Assembly: GCA_023426125.1 (NCBI GenBank)
Contig: JAFABI010000097.1
Coordinates: 1-64,000 of the forward strand
DNA from: Bacillota bacterium
GTDB lineage: Bacteria; Bacillota; Clostridia; Acetivibrionales; DTU013
Length of the DNA: 64,000 nucleotides
Direction: 5' to 3'
Shown: in pieces, positions 7,776 to 17,496 of the stretch
Layout: the number at the start of each line of letters is the position of its first letter
Numbering within the stretch: position 1 is the first letter of the stretch
Program-made: the position numbers and the translations under genes
The notes under the pieces: model-generated
What the model saw: the letters and a program-made list of their open reading frames with translations, nothing else
What the model was told of the DNA's origin: nothing
Databases searched by the model: none

Positions 7776-10634
7776 GTGTATTTTATAAGTACCGATGAAT
7801 TATGTGCAAAGCTTGGAAATAGGGATAATATCAAATTCATAAATATTGAAGACCTGAACGGGAATCGGGAAACAGTAAAGAAGGCAGTATGCAGCGGGGA
7901 ATCACTGATATATGCCGGTGCTGGAAATATTGATTTGTTAAGAGAACTATGGATTGAGAGCTATGAAGGGGACGATGATTCCGTACTAAGTTTCTCAAAG
8001 CCTCCTGCTAATTTTCCGGATGATATTACTGTTAACAAGGGTAAATGTAGATATATCAATATAAGGCCTAATAAGGAATATCTTTATCATGGGATTGATG
8101 AGGAAATCAGGGCGGATATTCATCCAATAATTGAGGCCAGAGACAGGTTTGGTGATTTAAGAGGATACCCGGCCGTATTAATAAAAAATTATGCAGATTC
8201 ACTTGTTGGAAGAAACTATAAAGGTGGTTTCTGGTACATTTTTATGTTTGAAGAGCCAGAGAAAGCAATTTCTCTGCAGGACTGGCAGAGAATTGTTGAT
8301 GCAGCGTATGAGAACGAAGCAGAGAGATGCATCATCAGCAGACTTAAAACTGAGTACCCAATTTACAGTAATGGTGAAAAAATAAAAATCGAATGCAGTA
8401 TTTCCAATAATGGCAGCAAGGTGGCCGGAATGCTTGTCAGACTGGAAGCTATTGATGCCTATGAAAACAGCAGGGGGATTGTAGGCGAAGTCCAAAGGTG
8501 TCTAAACCCCGGTGAAACTGTAAGCTTCCCATATGACTGGTATTGCAGTGAATGTGGTGATTTTTACAAAATCAAGGCATATCTATACAGTGAGGATATA
8601 CTCAAATATGGCACAGCAAGAGAGCAAAATCTCAAGCTCCTCGACATGGAAGAGTGCGGTGTTATTATAAAACAGCCTGAAGCTGGAAATACTTTGGTTG
8701 AAGTGGATGGAACATGTATCAAAATCAATGGCAATAAGTGTTTCTTTACCGGTACGCATTATTATCCGTCAAGCTCATTTTACGAATGGACGTGGAGGGA
8801 TTTTATACCTGACAGAGCCATAAAGGATTTTGATACTATGAAAAGATATGGAATAAGGATAGTAAGGATCTGGGCAGATCCCATACTTGACGAGGCGAGT
8901 CTGAGGGGAATGGAAGCATGCTTGGAATTGTGCAAAAGGAATGGTATGGTTGCTATTGTTACCATATTTACATCATGGGTAAGATGGCTCGAAATCAACG
9001 TCAAGGATAAAAAAGGCAAAGTGCAGATAATGGATTTCAAGAACGATGCATTGGTAGGGTTGTTCCTTCATAATATAGAATTCCAGTGTGATTATACAAG
9101 TATTATCTCAGAGAGATTCAAGGATAACAGCGGCATAATCTGGAATATTTCAAACGAATTTGCAGTAATAAACCCTGACGATAGCCAGATTGATACTTCA
9201 TGGATGTCAGGCCCATATAAAGAGCCATTTTCTCCTTATAGAAACAGTGCCATTTTTTTAGAGTGGTCGGATAAAATAAAATTGGCTATAAGAAGTACGG
9301 GTGCCGTCCAACCTGTTATAGCCGGAACAAGCTGCTGGGACGTAGGTTCTGATAACTATCTGTCCAATAAGCATGGAGATATAATTCCATGGCATGCATA
9401 TACACATGCGAATATCGCTACAAAATATATCATCCAGAATAATGCTACCTGCATTAATAAACCGGTTCTAATTGAAGAATTCGGAAAGGTGAGGATAAAT
9501 GATGCAGATATGGCTGAGCATTATGACAAGATGCTGCACTATTTTATTGGAATTAGCGCAACCGGAGCCTGTTTTTATGAATGGGGTGTCTCATGGTTGA
9601 CACGTGAATTGCCCTATATTCCTTCTCCAATGAAATATATCGACGGTACTCCTTTGAGCGAGCATGATTCACGGGTGTTCAGGGGACGGTATGAATATGC
9701 AAAGAGCTGGCCGGTTGGAGGGATAGGCATTTGTCCCTGGGCAGCTTCCTTCAATTATGGTATAAACCATCCTTGCACTCCCTGCCCATCTCCTGCCATG
9801 AGCGTTGTTGAAAAAATTTCATATATAGGTGAGGAGCTCGGAACTGATTGCAAGCCATCAAAGGTATACCTTGTTGTACCAATGGAATTTTCAGATTTTG
9901 CTCCATATGACGGATACCATAGAAAAGCGGATACCTTTTTTGAGGCAATAGAGGGATTGTGGAAAAATGGCGCAGTTTTTGGAGTATGGCAGGAGGACAG
10001 TCTTTATACACTTCCTGAAAGTACTGAAATGATAATTTTCCCGAACGAATGTGAGATCAAAGCTGAAACATTACGGAATATTAATGTCATTGAATCAAGA
10101 GGCATCAAAGTATATAAAGGGAATGACTTCAGCTGGAAGGATTGTCTTTCGGAAAAGGTGGATTTCAAGCCAATGGATGATGCCCGTTTGCTTGTCAGGA
10201 ACATTGAAAGGGGCAGGTTATACTTCATTGATAACTTGAGAAGGGAAAAGAGGAAATTTGAGCTGTTCATTTCAGGAGTCATGTTAGAAATGGAATTAGA
10301 AGGCTTCGGGCTGGTAATGGAAAAAGATAATAAAATTGTTATGGCTGAATTCCAAGGAAGACTTGCAATAGACGGTGATGTCATTGCAGATTCAAAAGAT
10401 GGCAGATGTGTTATTAAATCCGGTAGCTCCGATGATTTGAGAAATTCAAAAAATCTGGTAATTATGGCATATGGTCCGATGCAGTTATTTTTAAATGGTA
10501 TATACAAAACTGCGCAAATACTCAGTCATGACGGACAGGTTCTTGATAAAATTACGGTGGGTCGAAAAGGCGGGCTTGCTGCATTGAACATTGATACGGA
10601 AATATCAAGTTACAGAATTAGCATTTTCCGGTAA
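7776..10634 (+). CDS. Large modular glycoside hydrolase, clan A TIM barrel
   Basis: About 950 aa. The middle part looks like a GH2/GH5/GH42-type (beta/alpha)8 barrel: GTHYYPSSSFYEWTWRDF, YGIRIVRIWADP, a putative acid/base Glu in WNISNEF (about residue 461) and a putative nucleophile Glu in LIEEFGK (about residue 568). The N-terminal third looks like a small alpha/beta domain plus a beta-sandwich (IYSNGEKIKIECSISNNG), and the C-terminal third (VYLVVPMEFSDFAPYDGYHRK onward) resembles the trimerisation domain of GH42 enzymes. No signal peptide is seen. AGGAGG at 7763-7768 lies 7 nt before GTG 7776 but only 1 nt before an in-frame ATG at 7770, so I prefer the GTG. The substrate is unknown; the setting suggests a beta-linked sugar of a mannose-containing glycan. 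Confidence 0.72.
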   Translation: MYFISTDELCAKLGNRDNIKFINIEDLNGNRETVKKAVCSGESLIYAGAGNIDLLRELWIESYEGDDDSVLSFSKPPANFPDDITVNKGKCRYINIRPNKEYLYHGIDEEIRADIHPIIEARDRFGDLRGYPAVLIKNYADSLVGRNYKGGFWYIFMFEEPEKAISLQDWQRIVDAAYENEAERCIISRLKTEYPIYSNGEKIKIECSISNNGSKVAGMLVRLEAIDAYENSRGIVGEVQRCLNPGETVSFPYDWYCSECGDFYKIKAYLYSEDILKYGTAREQNLKLLDMEECGVIIKQPEAGNTLVEVDGTCIKINGNKCFFTGTHYYPSSSFYEWTWRDFIPDRAIKDFDTMKRYGIRIVRIWADPILDEASLRGMEACLELCKRNGMVAIVTIFTSWVRWLEINVKDKKGKVQIMDFKNDALVGLFLHNIEFQCDYTSIISERFKDNSGIIWNISNEFAVINPDDSQIDTSWMSGPYKEPFSPYRNSAIFLEWSDKIKLAIRSTGAVQPVIAGTSCWDVGSDNYLSNKHGDIIPWHAYTHANIATKYIIQNNATCINKPVLIEEFGKVRINDADMAEHYDKMLHYFIGISATGACFYEWGVSWLTRELPYIPSPMKYIDGTPLSEHDSRVFRGRYEYAKSWPVGGIGICPWAASFNYGINHPCTPCPSPAMSVVEKISYIGEELGTDCKPSKVYLVVPMEFSDFAPYDGYHRKADTFFEAIEGLWKNGAVFGVWQEDSLYTLPESTEMIIFPNECEIKAETLRNINVIESRGIKVYKGNDFSWKDCLSEKVDFKPMDDARLLVRNIERGRLYFIDNLRREKRKFELFISGVMLEMELEGFGLVMEKDNKIVMAEFQGRLAIDGDVIADSKDGRCVIKSGSSDDLRNSKNLVIMAYGPMQLFLNGIYKTAQILSHDGQVLDKITVGRKGGLAALNIDTEISSYRISIFR

Positions 10635-10704
10635 ATTCGTATGGGATGGTATTGATGGCAGCGGGGTTTATACTTTATATTATTTTTAATGGTGGTGATT
10701 TTAC

Positions 10705-13700
10705 ATGTCACTTTCTTTCGAATGGAAAGACAGAATCAGTTTGTGGGCTGAAAAGTTGAAAAGCCAATTTTATATACCATTGGGCGTTATAGATATGGAG
10801 GCTTATTTGACTTTTGATCAATTGAATGCATCTCAGGCAATGGAGCATGAATTTATACCAATACCCACCGGTACAAAATGGGGTAAAAAATGGCAATACG
10901 GCTGGTTCAAGGGTGAGATAATTCTACCTGAGGAAGCACAGGGTAAACGTATTGTACTTGATATACAAACAGGCGGAGAAAGTGCTGTTTATATAAACGG
11001 CAATATAATAGGCTGCAGGAGAGCTGACTATATTTCTGAGCCGCATCACTTTATATCCGACCTTTTGCTTGCCGAATCAGGCAAGGCTGGTGAAAGTTAT
11101 GAGCTTTTAGTAGAAACCTATGCCGGACATGGAGCCAGAGTTTGCAATGCAGGGCCTGTTACACCGGGAACAGTTGCACCATATGAACCGGGGGAGACAC
11201 AGGTAGAATTATCGTCCAGCACATACGGAATCTGGAATGAAACCGCCTATCAGCTTTGGCTTGATGCCAAAATGCTTCTGGATGTCCGGAACAATATTGA
11301 TCAGAATTCACTTAGAACAGCAGAAATAGACAAAGGCCTTAAGGATTTTGCAATTATTGCGGACTTTGAGCTGCCTTTTGGTGAAATGCTTGAAACCCTC
11401 AAAGATTGTAGAAAAAGGTTGAAACCGCTTCTTGAATGTAAAAACGGTAGCACATCACCTAGAATGTATGTATTCGGCCATTCCCATATTGATATTGAAT
11501 GGCTGTGGCCGCTTACAGAAACTGAACGCAAATGTGCAAGGACTTTTTCAACCCAACTGGCTCAAATGGAAATGTATAAGGGTTATATTTTCCTTCAAAG
11601 CCAGCCATACATCTATTCTGTGGCAAAAAGACTTTATCCGGAAATATATGAAAAAGTCAAAGAAAAGGTCAAAGAAGGCAGGTTTATACCCGAAGGCGGA
11701 ATGTGGGTTGAGGCAGATACCAATATTATCAGCGGTGAAAGCCTTATTCGGCAATTTATTCATGGAAAGCGCTTTTTCATGGATGAATTTAGTAAGGATA
11801 ACGAGCTACTATGGCTGCCGGACGTGTTCGGGTATTCTGCTGCACTTCCGCAGATTATGAAGGGATGCGGTATCAAGTATTTCTCAACCCATAAAATATT
11901 CTGGAATTACAACGGGGGTGACCGTTTTCCTTATAATTATTTCATGTGGCAGGGCGTTGACGGTACAGAGATAATTTCATTCCTTCATGAAGATTATAAT
12001 TCATTTACCTGTGCAGAAGATCTGATAAAGCGTTGGGACAACAGGGTACAAAAGGACGGTATTGCTGAATTTCTTGTCCCCTTTGGGTATGGAGATGGCG
12101 GCGGAGGGCCGACCCGTGACCATCTTGAAAACACAATAAGGCTTTCGGATCTGGAGGGTGTACCCAGGGTTGAAATGACAAATCCGGTTGATTTTTTCAA
12201 GTCACTTGAAAGCAATAACCATTTACCGGAAAATAAGTATGTGGGTGAGTTGTATTTCCAGGGCCATCGCGGTGTATATACAAGTCAGGCCAGAACAAAG
12301 AAAGGCAACAGGAAAAGCGAGTATGCACTTAGGGAGGCTGAGATGTGGGGAAGTGCGGCTATGGCAATAGCCGGCTTTAATTATCCGCTGCAGGAAATGA
12401 ATACCCAATGGAAGGCAGTACTGCTGAGCCAGTTCCATGATAATTTAGCTGGCTCAGCAATTGCCAGGGTTTATGAAGAGACCGAAAAATCATATTGCTC
12501 TGTAATGCAGGAGGCTGGAAAAATATCGGATGCTGCGGTGGCTAAGTTCTGTAAGAACGAGAAGGCATTAACAATTTTTAATTCACTTTCCTGGAATAGG
12601 AAGGCTATTGTTGAGTTACCTTCAGACTGGCATGGAGCCAGGGACTATAATGGAAATGAAGTTCTAGTGCAGAGCTTTGATGGTATAAAGCTGGCGGAGG
12701 TGGATGTACCTTCTTGCGGATGGACCACACTGGTAACATTTGAATGCAAGCAGAGAGATCAGATAACGGTCAATGTTGGATGCAAGCTGCTGGAAAATGA
12801 GCATCTGAGAGTCATCTTCAACAACAAGGGTGAGATAACGAGTATGTTCGACAAAGATACAGGGTTTGAGCTTGCTGCAGGTGTCTGCAACTCTATGAAA
12901 ATGTATAAGGACGTCCCAAGGAGCTATGATGCCTGGGATATAGACAGCATGTATGAGCTGGCTCCACTGCCTCTGGATGAAAATGCCGAAATCAGTGTCA
13001 GCAAGATGGGTACACTGGTGAGCAGTCTTGAAATAAAACGTAAAATTAATAATTCTACATTGGTACAAAATATCAGCCTGAGAAGGGACAGCAGGAGGTT
13101 GGATTTTGAAACAATGATAGACTGGCGTGAGAGCCATAAGCTTATTAAGGTATGCTTCCCTGTTAACATCCATACAGATGAAGCTTTACATGAAATACAA
13201 TTTGGCTATGTAAAACGACCCAATCACAGGTCAAGGGAGTATGATGCTGACCGTTTCGAGGTATGTAATCATAAATGGTCTGCTCTTGTAGAGGAAAACA
13301 GGGGGGCAGCTATATTAAACGACTGTAAATATGGAGTGAATGTACTTGGTAATAGCATAAACCTGACTCTGTTGAAGGCGCCAAAAGCCCCGGACTTTAA
13401 TGCAGACGTTGGGATACAGAAATTTACATACTCCTTTTATGCATGGAATGGCCCACTGATTCAGAGTAATGTTATAAGGGAAGCCTACGAATTGAACATA
13501 CCAGCTAAATGTGTGGCAGGATCAGGAGGAATCAATTCACTTTTCAGAACGAATGACGCTAATATTATAATCGACACGGTAAAACCTGCCGAGGACGGAT
13601 CAGGTGATATTATAGTCAGATTATTTGAGAGCATCCATACCTCAAGCAGATGTACTTTAAGCATTGCTCTGCCGATAAAAAAAGCAGTTCAGACAAACAT

Positions 13701-13806
13701 GCTTGAAATCCCAGAGAGTGATCTTTCCGTAGATAATGGAGACATCTACCTTGATTTCAGACCATTCGAAATTAAAACATTACGGCTGTACTTATCTGGG
13801 AAATAA
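10705..13806 (+). CDS. GH38 alpha-mannosidase (long bacterial/AMS1 type)
   Basis: A 1033-aa enzyme with an N-terminal beta-sandwich region (residues 1-240, with AVYINGN), then the GH38 catalytic domain: zinc ligands H261 and D263 in GHSHIDIEWLWPL, and nucleophile D373 in LPDVFGYSAALPQIMKG. The helical middle domain contains LSQFHDNLAGSAI, a motif conserved in this branch, and a long beta-rich C-terminal region follows. Length and motifs match the vacuolar AMS1/bacterial alpha-mannosidase subfamily, distinct from the mannosidase II-like enzyme at 133. No export signal is present, so the enzyme is cytoplasmic. It starts 70 bp after the preceding glycosidase, with GGTGGTGA upstream of the ATG, and closes the glycan module. 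Confidence 0.92.
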   Translation: MSLSFEWKDRISLWAEKLKSQFYIPLGVIDMEAYLTFDQLNASQAMEHEFIPIPTGTKWGKKWQYGWFKGEIILPEEAQGKRIVLDIQTGGESAVYINGNIIGCRRADYISEPHHFISDLLLAESGKAGESYELLVETYAGHGARVCNAGPVTPGTVAPYEPGETQVELSSSTYGIWNETAYQLWLDAKMLLDVRNNIDQNSLRTAEIDKGLKDFAIIADFELPFGEMLETLKDCRKRLKPLLECKNGSTSPRMYVFGHSHIDIEWLWPLTETERKCARTFSTQLAQMEMYKGYIFLQSQPYIYSVAKRLYPEIYEKVKEKVKEGRFIPEGGMWVEADTNIISGESLIRQFIHGKRFFMDEFSKDNELLWLPDVFGYSAALPQIMKGCGIKYFSTHKIFWNYNGGDRFPYNYFMWQGVDGTEIISFLHEDYNSFTCAEDLIKRWDNRVQKDGIAEFLVPFGYGDGGGGPTRDHLENTIRLSDLEGVPRVEMTNPVDFFKSLESNNHLPENKYVGELYFQGHRGVYTSQARTKKGNRKSEYALREAEMWGSAAMAIAGFNYPLQEMNTQWKAVLLSQFHDNLAGSAIARVYEETEKSYCSVMQEAGKISDAAVAKFCKNEKALTIFNSLSWNRKAIVELPSDWHGARDYNGNEVLVQSFDGIKLAEVDVPSCGWTTLVTFECKQRDQITVNVGCKLLENEHLRVIFNNKGEITSMFDKDTGFELAAGVCNSMKMYKDVPRSYDAWDIDSMYELAPLPLDENAEISVSKMGTLVSSLEIKRKINNSTLVQNISLRRDSRRLDFETMIDWRESHKLIKVCFPVNIHTDEALHEIQFGYVKRPNHRSREYDADRFEVCNHKWSALVEENRGAAILNDCKYGVNVLGNSINLTLLKAPKAPDFNADVGIQKFTYSFYAWNGPLIQSNVIREAYELNIPAKCVAGSGGINSLFRTNDANIIIDTVKPAEDGSGDIIVRLFESIHTSSRCTLSIALPIKKAVQTNMLEIPESDLSVDNGDIYLDFRPFEIKTLRLYLSGK

Positions 13807-13862
13807 TAGTGGGACGAGTGGCAGGTCGCATGTACCGCCAAGTTTTACTGGAAACCCTGATT

Positions 13863-13884
13863 GGTGAATGGTAAAAAATTCACC
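13863..13884 (+). other. Hairpin in the mannosidase-tRNA intergenic region
   Basis: GGTGAAT-ggtaaaaa-ATTCACC forms a 7-bp stem 57 bp after the mannosidase stop codon. No U-run follows. The remaining sequence from 13807 to 14121 shows no gene that I can support. Confidence 0.3.
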
Positions 13885-14121
13885 TTATCAGCCGCTGATG
13901 ACAGGTAATGTAAGTAGGAGGGTAAAGGAGCCTGAAAGGGAATTTTTTCTTCTAGAGTGGATGACGACCCAAGAGTATAGTCTCTTTTTAGTTCTTACCA
14001 GAAAAATATGATGAGCAATTGATCTCTATATATTGTGGAAGGAGATAGCTGTTGCCGGTATGTTTTATTGTACTTGCGGTATAGGTGTGCATGTCCCATC
14101 TTTGAATAGCGGTAAGTATGT

Positions 14122-14196
14122 GGGAGCTTAGCTCAGCTGGGGGAGCACCTGCCTTACAAGCGGGGGTCATAGGTTCGAGCCCTATAGTTCCCACCA
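14122..14196 (+). tRNA. tRNA-Val(TAC)
   Basis: A 75-nt cloverleaf: acceptor arms GGGAGCT and AGTTCCC (one G-U pair), D-arm GCTCAGCTGGGGGAGC, anticodon arm CCTGC-CTTACAA-GCGGG with anticodon TAC, T-arm ATAGGTTCGAGCCCTAT with TTCGA, discriminator A and an encoded CCA. The anticodon TAC reads GUA/GUG valine codons. The gene stands alone and is followed by its own intrinsic terminator. Confidence 0.96.
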
Positions 14197-14202
14197 AGAA
14201 AG

Positions 14203-14239
14203 AAGGGTTTCAGGCTGTAAAGCTTGGAATCCTTTTTCT
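14203..14239 (+). terminator. Intrinsic terminator of tRNA-Val
   Basis: Bases 14203-14216 pair with 14221-14234 over 14 consecutive positions (including three G-U pairs) around a GTAA loop, and a TTTTT run follows. This is a textbook rho-independent terminator placed 7 nt after the tRNA. Confidence 0.88.
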
Positions 14240-14336
14240 ATAATGACTCAAAGTGATCTTCATTAAAAAGTCAGCACGAAATTACATGTACTTTCTCCAA
14301 TTATTTCTTCATAATGAAATGGAGGCATCGGATATA

Positions 14337-15644
14337 ATGGATAAAAATCGTGAAAGCTATGGCATGCAAATGGAAGAATTAAGGGAGAAGTATAAGCAGA
14401 ATCCAATGGATGAAAAAATAGCATTTGATTACGCAGAAAAACTGTTTCAATTAGGAAATTTCGCAGAATCAAAAGAGATGCTGGAATCATTGCTGTTGCG
14501 TGGTTTACGTCAGGAAAAGCCCTCTCCGCAAGAACTATGCCTTTTGGCGCAAATTGAGTATGTAAACGGAAATTATTCAGAGGCAGAAAAATTATTCAAA
14601 ACACTTGCAGAACAATACCCCGAATTTAAGGAAAAAGCAGAATATGGATTAGAACTGGTCTATTATCAAACAAACCAATTCTCAAAAGCACAAAATCTAT
14701 CTACCGCTGCTAATGCTGAATCCGGTATTGTTACAATGATGCGAGCTTTTGGTGATAGAAAACCTTATCAGGTGGAATGGATTGAATCAGATAAAACAAT
14801 CATTCCATTTTTACGAACAGACCCTCTTCCGTTAGTTCAAGCGAGTATAGAAGGTCAGTTGTATACTTTTTTAATTGATACCGGCGCTGCGGATACGTTT
14901 CTTAGCAGTTCATTGGCTTCCTCGTTGGGGATAAAAACAATAGCGGCGGTTGAAGGAACATTTGCCGGAGGCGCAACCGCTGAGGTTGGTTATGGAATCT
15001 TAGATGCTATCACGCTGAATGGAGTAACAATTCATTCACTTCCTGTAAGCCTACTCCCTTCTGAAACGATGGAAGGATTTGCTGCTGTGTTTAATAATGA
15101 ACTGACAATAAGCGGCATAATAGGGATTGGTCTATTTAAGCGGTTTCTGGTAACAATGGATTATCCTGCAGACCAATTAGTTTTATGCCCCAGAGATGGA
15201 CAGAGTGTTGTTCAGAATGGAAATGCGTTAAATATTCCATTCGCACTGGCATCGACCCATTTTATGATTAGCAAATGTGAGATTAATGGAAAAGAGATGA
15301 ATGTTTTCCTTGATTCAGGGTTAGCTACTGATGCTGAGATTCTCTTGCCAAATAATACATTGCATTATACAAACATTCCGATACCTGATACCGAAAGCAC
15401 AGCCGGAATTGGAGGAGCAGGAGCTACGGAATTGCAGATAGGGAATTTTAATGTAGATACATTCACGTTAGGTGTGCTGCCGGAAACAAAGAACATAAGT
15501 GGACTATCTGGAATTTTTCCGGAAGATTACTATTTTGACAAAGAAATCGGCTTCTTTATTGATGCTCTCATAAGTCATGGTTTTCTAAGGAATTACAAAT
15601 GGACGATAAACTTCAATTCTATGAAAATGACATTCAGCCAGTAA
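14337..15644 (+). CDS. TPR protein with retropepsin-like aspartyl protease domains
   Basis: About 435 aa. Residues 1-125 form TPR-like helical pairs (FDYAEKLFQLGNFAESKEML, EYVNGNYSEAEKLFKTLAEQ). The rest holds two aspartyl-protease-like halves: LIDTGAADTFLSSSLA with Asp 181 and VFLDSGLATDAEILLP with Asp 326, each followed by a Gly-rich segment (FAGGATAEVG, IGGAGATELQ). Retropepsins are normally homodimers with one DTG per chain; here two motifs sit in one chain, the second as DSG. No signal peptide is seen when starting at ATG 14337, which has GGAGG 11 nt upstream; a GTG at 14253 in frame would add 28 residues and overlap the region just after the tRNA terminator. Biological role unknown. Confidence 0.75.
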   Translation: MDKNRESYGMQMEELREKYKQNPMDEKIAFDYAEKLFQLGNFAESKEMLESLLLRGLRQEKPSPQELCLLAQIEYVNGNYSEAEKLFKTLAEQYPEFKEKAEYGLELVYYQTNQFSKAQNLSTAANAESGIVTMMRAFGDRKPYQVEWIESDKTIIPFLRTDPLPLVQASIEGQLYTFLIDTGAADTFLSSSLASSLGIKTIAAVEGTFAGGATAEVGYGILDAITLNGVTIHSLPVSLLPSETMEGFAAVFNNELTISGIIGIGLFKRFLVTMDYPADQLVLCPRDGQSVVQNGNALNIPFALASTHFMISKCEINGKEMNVFLDSGLATDAEILLPNNTLHYTNIPIPDTESTAGIGGAGATELQIGNFNVDTFTLGVLPETKNISGLSGIFPEDYYFDKEIGFFIDALISHGFLRNYKWTINFNSMKMTFSQ

Positions 15645-15765
15645 AAACCGAAATCATGTGACCAACATCCATACATTCGATTGAAACGGGTGAGTAGCAA
15701 CACTCCTAATAAGCTCAATATGGTCTAGGCAGAGGTTGGGTACGGTTTACACCTAAATACTTTTA

Positions 15766-15798
15766 CCCTTCAAATTCGCAATTTTGGAGGGCATTTTT
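15766..15798 (+). terminator. Intrinsic terminator after the TPR-protease gene
   Basis: CCCTTCAAATT (15766-15776) pairs with AATTTTGGAGGG (15780-15791), allowing one bulge and a G-U pair, and is followed by CATTTTTAT. It ends the upstream gene. The rest of 15645-15924 holds no supported gene. Confidence 0.7.
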
Positions 15799-15924
15799 AT
15801 GTGCAAATGTAACTTTCATCAACTAAAGGAGCATTCCTGTAATGATGTTCTGTTCCTTTTACTATTGTTCTAGGAATTATATGGAAAGCCGGCAATTTCC
15901 TTACACAATTTAATGTCTTGCGTA

Positions 15925-15953
15925 TTGACAAGAAATATTCAAAAGAATAAAAT
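15925..15953 (+). promoter_or_regulatory. Near-consensus sigma-A promoter of the aminotransferase cluster
   Basis: A perfect -35 box TTGACA (15925-15930), a 17-bp spacer and a -10 box TAAAAT (15948-15953) lie about 50 bp upstream of the aminotransferase start. This is the best promoter I can see in the window and probably drives genes 16002 to 18659 or further. Confidence 0.75.
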
Positions 15954-16001
15954 AGATATATGACGTGAGCGGAGATTCACGTGAGGAAGGAAGATGGACA
16001 G

Positions 16002-17489
16002 ATGGCTTATAACGGATTTTCGATTGATCATTATCCTGATGCGGAACAGGTAACCAAAGAGCTGGATGAATTAATTCAGAAGCCCGTATATTCAATTCAG
16101 AAAACATATCTGGACGAATATGTTGAAAATTATTTTGAGAAAAAATGTTCACAATCCAAAGCGATGATTAATGAAGCCAAACAGATAATACCGGGAGGAG
16201 TACAGCATAATCTGGCGTTTAATTATCCGTTTCCCATTGTAATAACGAAAGCGGAAGGCGCAAAATTATATGATATAGACGGAAACTGGTATTATGACTT
16301 GCTGCAGGCCGGCGGACCGACGATTTTGGGAAGCAATCCTCCTGCCGTCAGAGAGCAGGTGCTTGAGCTGCTGAATACATGCGGTCCGTCAACGGGACTT
16401 TTTCATGAATATGAATACAAGCTGGCAAAAAAGATATCTGATATGGTTCCGTCTGTTGATATGTTCCGTATGTTGGGCTCCGGAACGGAGGCTTGCATGT
16501 GTGCCGCGCGTATTGCGCGGCTGAAAACGGGAAAGAAGAATATCCTGAAAATGGGAGGGGCTTATCATGGCTGGTCCGACCAGCTTGCGTACGGTATGCG
16601 TGTTCCGGGAACGAAAGGTTTGATGTCAAAAGGCGTGCCGAATTTTGTATTTAAGCATACGGATGAATTTTTCCCGAATGACCTGAATGACCTGGAAAGA
16701 AAGCTGCGGAAAAATAAGCTGTATGGCGGTACGGCAGCGGTTTATATTGAGCCGTTGGGACCGGAAAGCGGTACGCGTCCTCTTTCCAGGGAATTTATCA
16801 AAGGAGCGGAACGTCTGGCGCATAAGTATGGAGCACTTTTAATTTTTGATGAGGTTGTGACGGGTTTCCGTATAGGAACAAGCTGTGCCCAGGGGTATTT
16901 CGGTGTGGATCCGGATCTAACCGTTTTCGGAAAGATCATCGCAGGCGGATATCCCGGTGCAGGCGGAATCGGAGGACATAAGGACTGTATGGCGCATCTG
17001 GGCGCGGGACTCGATTCCTCCGGCAAGAAAATAGCCAAGGCAATGTGCGGAGGCACGCTGGCAGCAACACCTATATCCTGTGTGGCGGGATATTATACAC
17101 TTTGTGAAATTGAAAAAACAAATGCCTGCGAAACCGCCGGACGTATGGGTGACCGGCTGACAAAGGGACTGCAGGCATTAATAAAAAAATATAACCTGCC
17201 TTTTGTAGCATTTAATCAGGGCTCTATCTGTCATCTGGATAATGCCGGCACCATGCATTTTTGTGTGGAATGGAAGAAGCCGTGGAAGATTCCGAAGGTA
17301 TTAAAACAAACAGGCATCCGCCAAAAAGAAATGGAGCATATGGGGGCTGCCTATATGGCGGAAGGAATTGTAACGCTGGCCGGTTCAAGACTATATACAA
17401 GCGCCGCCTATACGGAAGATATGATCGATGACGTATTAGCAAGGTTTGAACGTGTTTTGTCCAAATGCGGTCCGACAGGCATAGCCTGA
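16002..17489 (+). CDS. Class III PLP aminotransferase (glutamate-1-semialdehyde mutase-like)
   Basis: A 495-aa fold-type I PLP enzyme of the HemL/class III group. Seen: the phosphate-binding GSGTEAC (159-165), AYHGW (187-191), the cofactor Asp in IFDEVVTGFR (D283) and the Schiff-base Lys K311 in TVFGKIIAGGYPG. It has about 60 residues ahead of the usual start of HemL, and no heme genes are nearby, so it is unlikely to be the biosynthetic HemL. In this cluster it is more likely to act on an amino sugar acid or amino aldehyde that feeds the aldolase next door (inference). The ATG at 16002 has GGAAGGAAG upstream. The stop is followed by a GC-rich hairpin and then the aldolase gene 40 bp later. 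Confidence 0.85.
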   Translation: MAYNGFSIDHYPDAEQVTKELDELIQKPVYSIQKTYLDEYVENYFEKKCSQSKAMINEAKQIIPGGVQHNLAFNYPFPIVITKAEGAKLYDIDGNWYYDLLQAGGPTILGSNPPAVREQVLELLNTCGPSTGLFHEYEYKLAKKISDMVPSVDMFRMLGSGTEACMCAARIARLKTGKKNILKMGGAYHGWSDQLAYGMRVPGTKGLMSKGVPNFVFKHTDEFFPNDLNDLERKLRKNKLYGGTAAVYIEPLGPESGTRPLSREFIKGAERLAHKYGALLIFDEVVTGFRIGTSCAQGYFGVDPDLTVFGKIIAGGYPGAGGIGGHKDCMAHLGAGLDSSGKKIAKAMCGGTLAATPISCVAGYYTLCEIEKTNACETAGRMGDRLTKGLQALIKKYNLPFVAFNQGSICHLDNAGTMHFCVEWKKPWKIPKVLKQTGIRQKEMEHMGAAYMAEGIVTLAGSRLYTSAAYTEDMIDDVLARFERVLSKCGPTGIA

Positions 17490-17496
17490 TTTGTAC

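Noticed and set aside
7586..7798. A 70-codon + strand frame in the glycosidase leader
   Set aside because: No ribosome site, and it overlaps the inverted repeat and the true gene start.
14122..15644. tRNA-linked integrated element
   Set aside because: No integrase, no repeat of the tRNA 3' end downstream, and the gene after the tRNA has no mobile-element features.
16002..17489. Assignment as heme-biosynthetic HemL
   Set aside because: About 60 extra N-terminal residues, no other heme genes nearby, and it is placed with aldolase, kinase and dehydrogenase genes.
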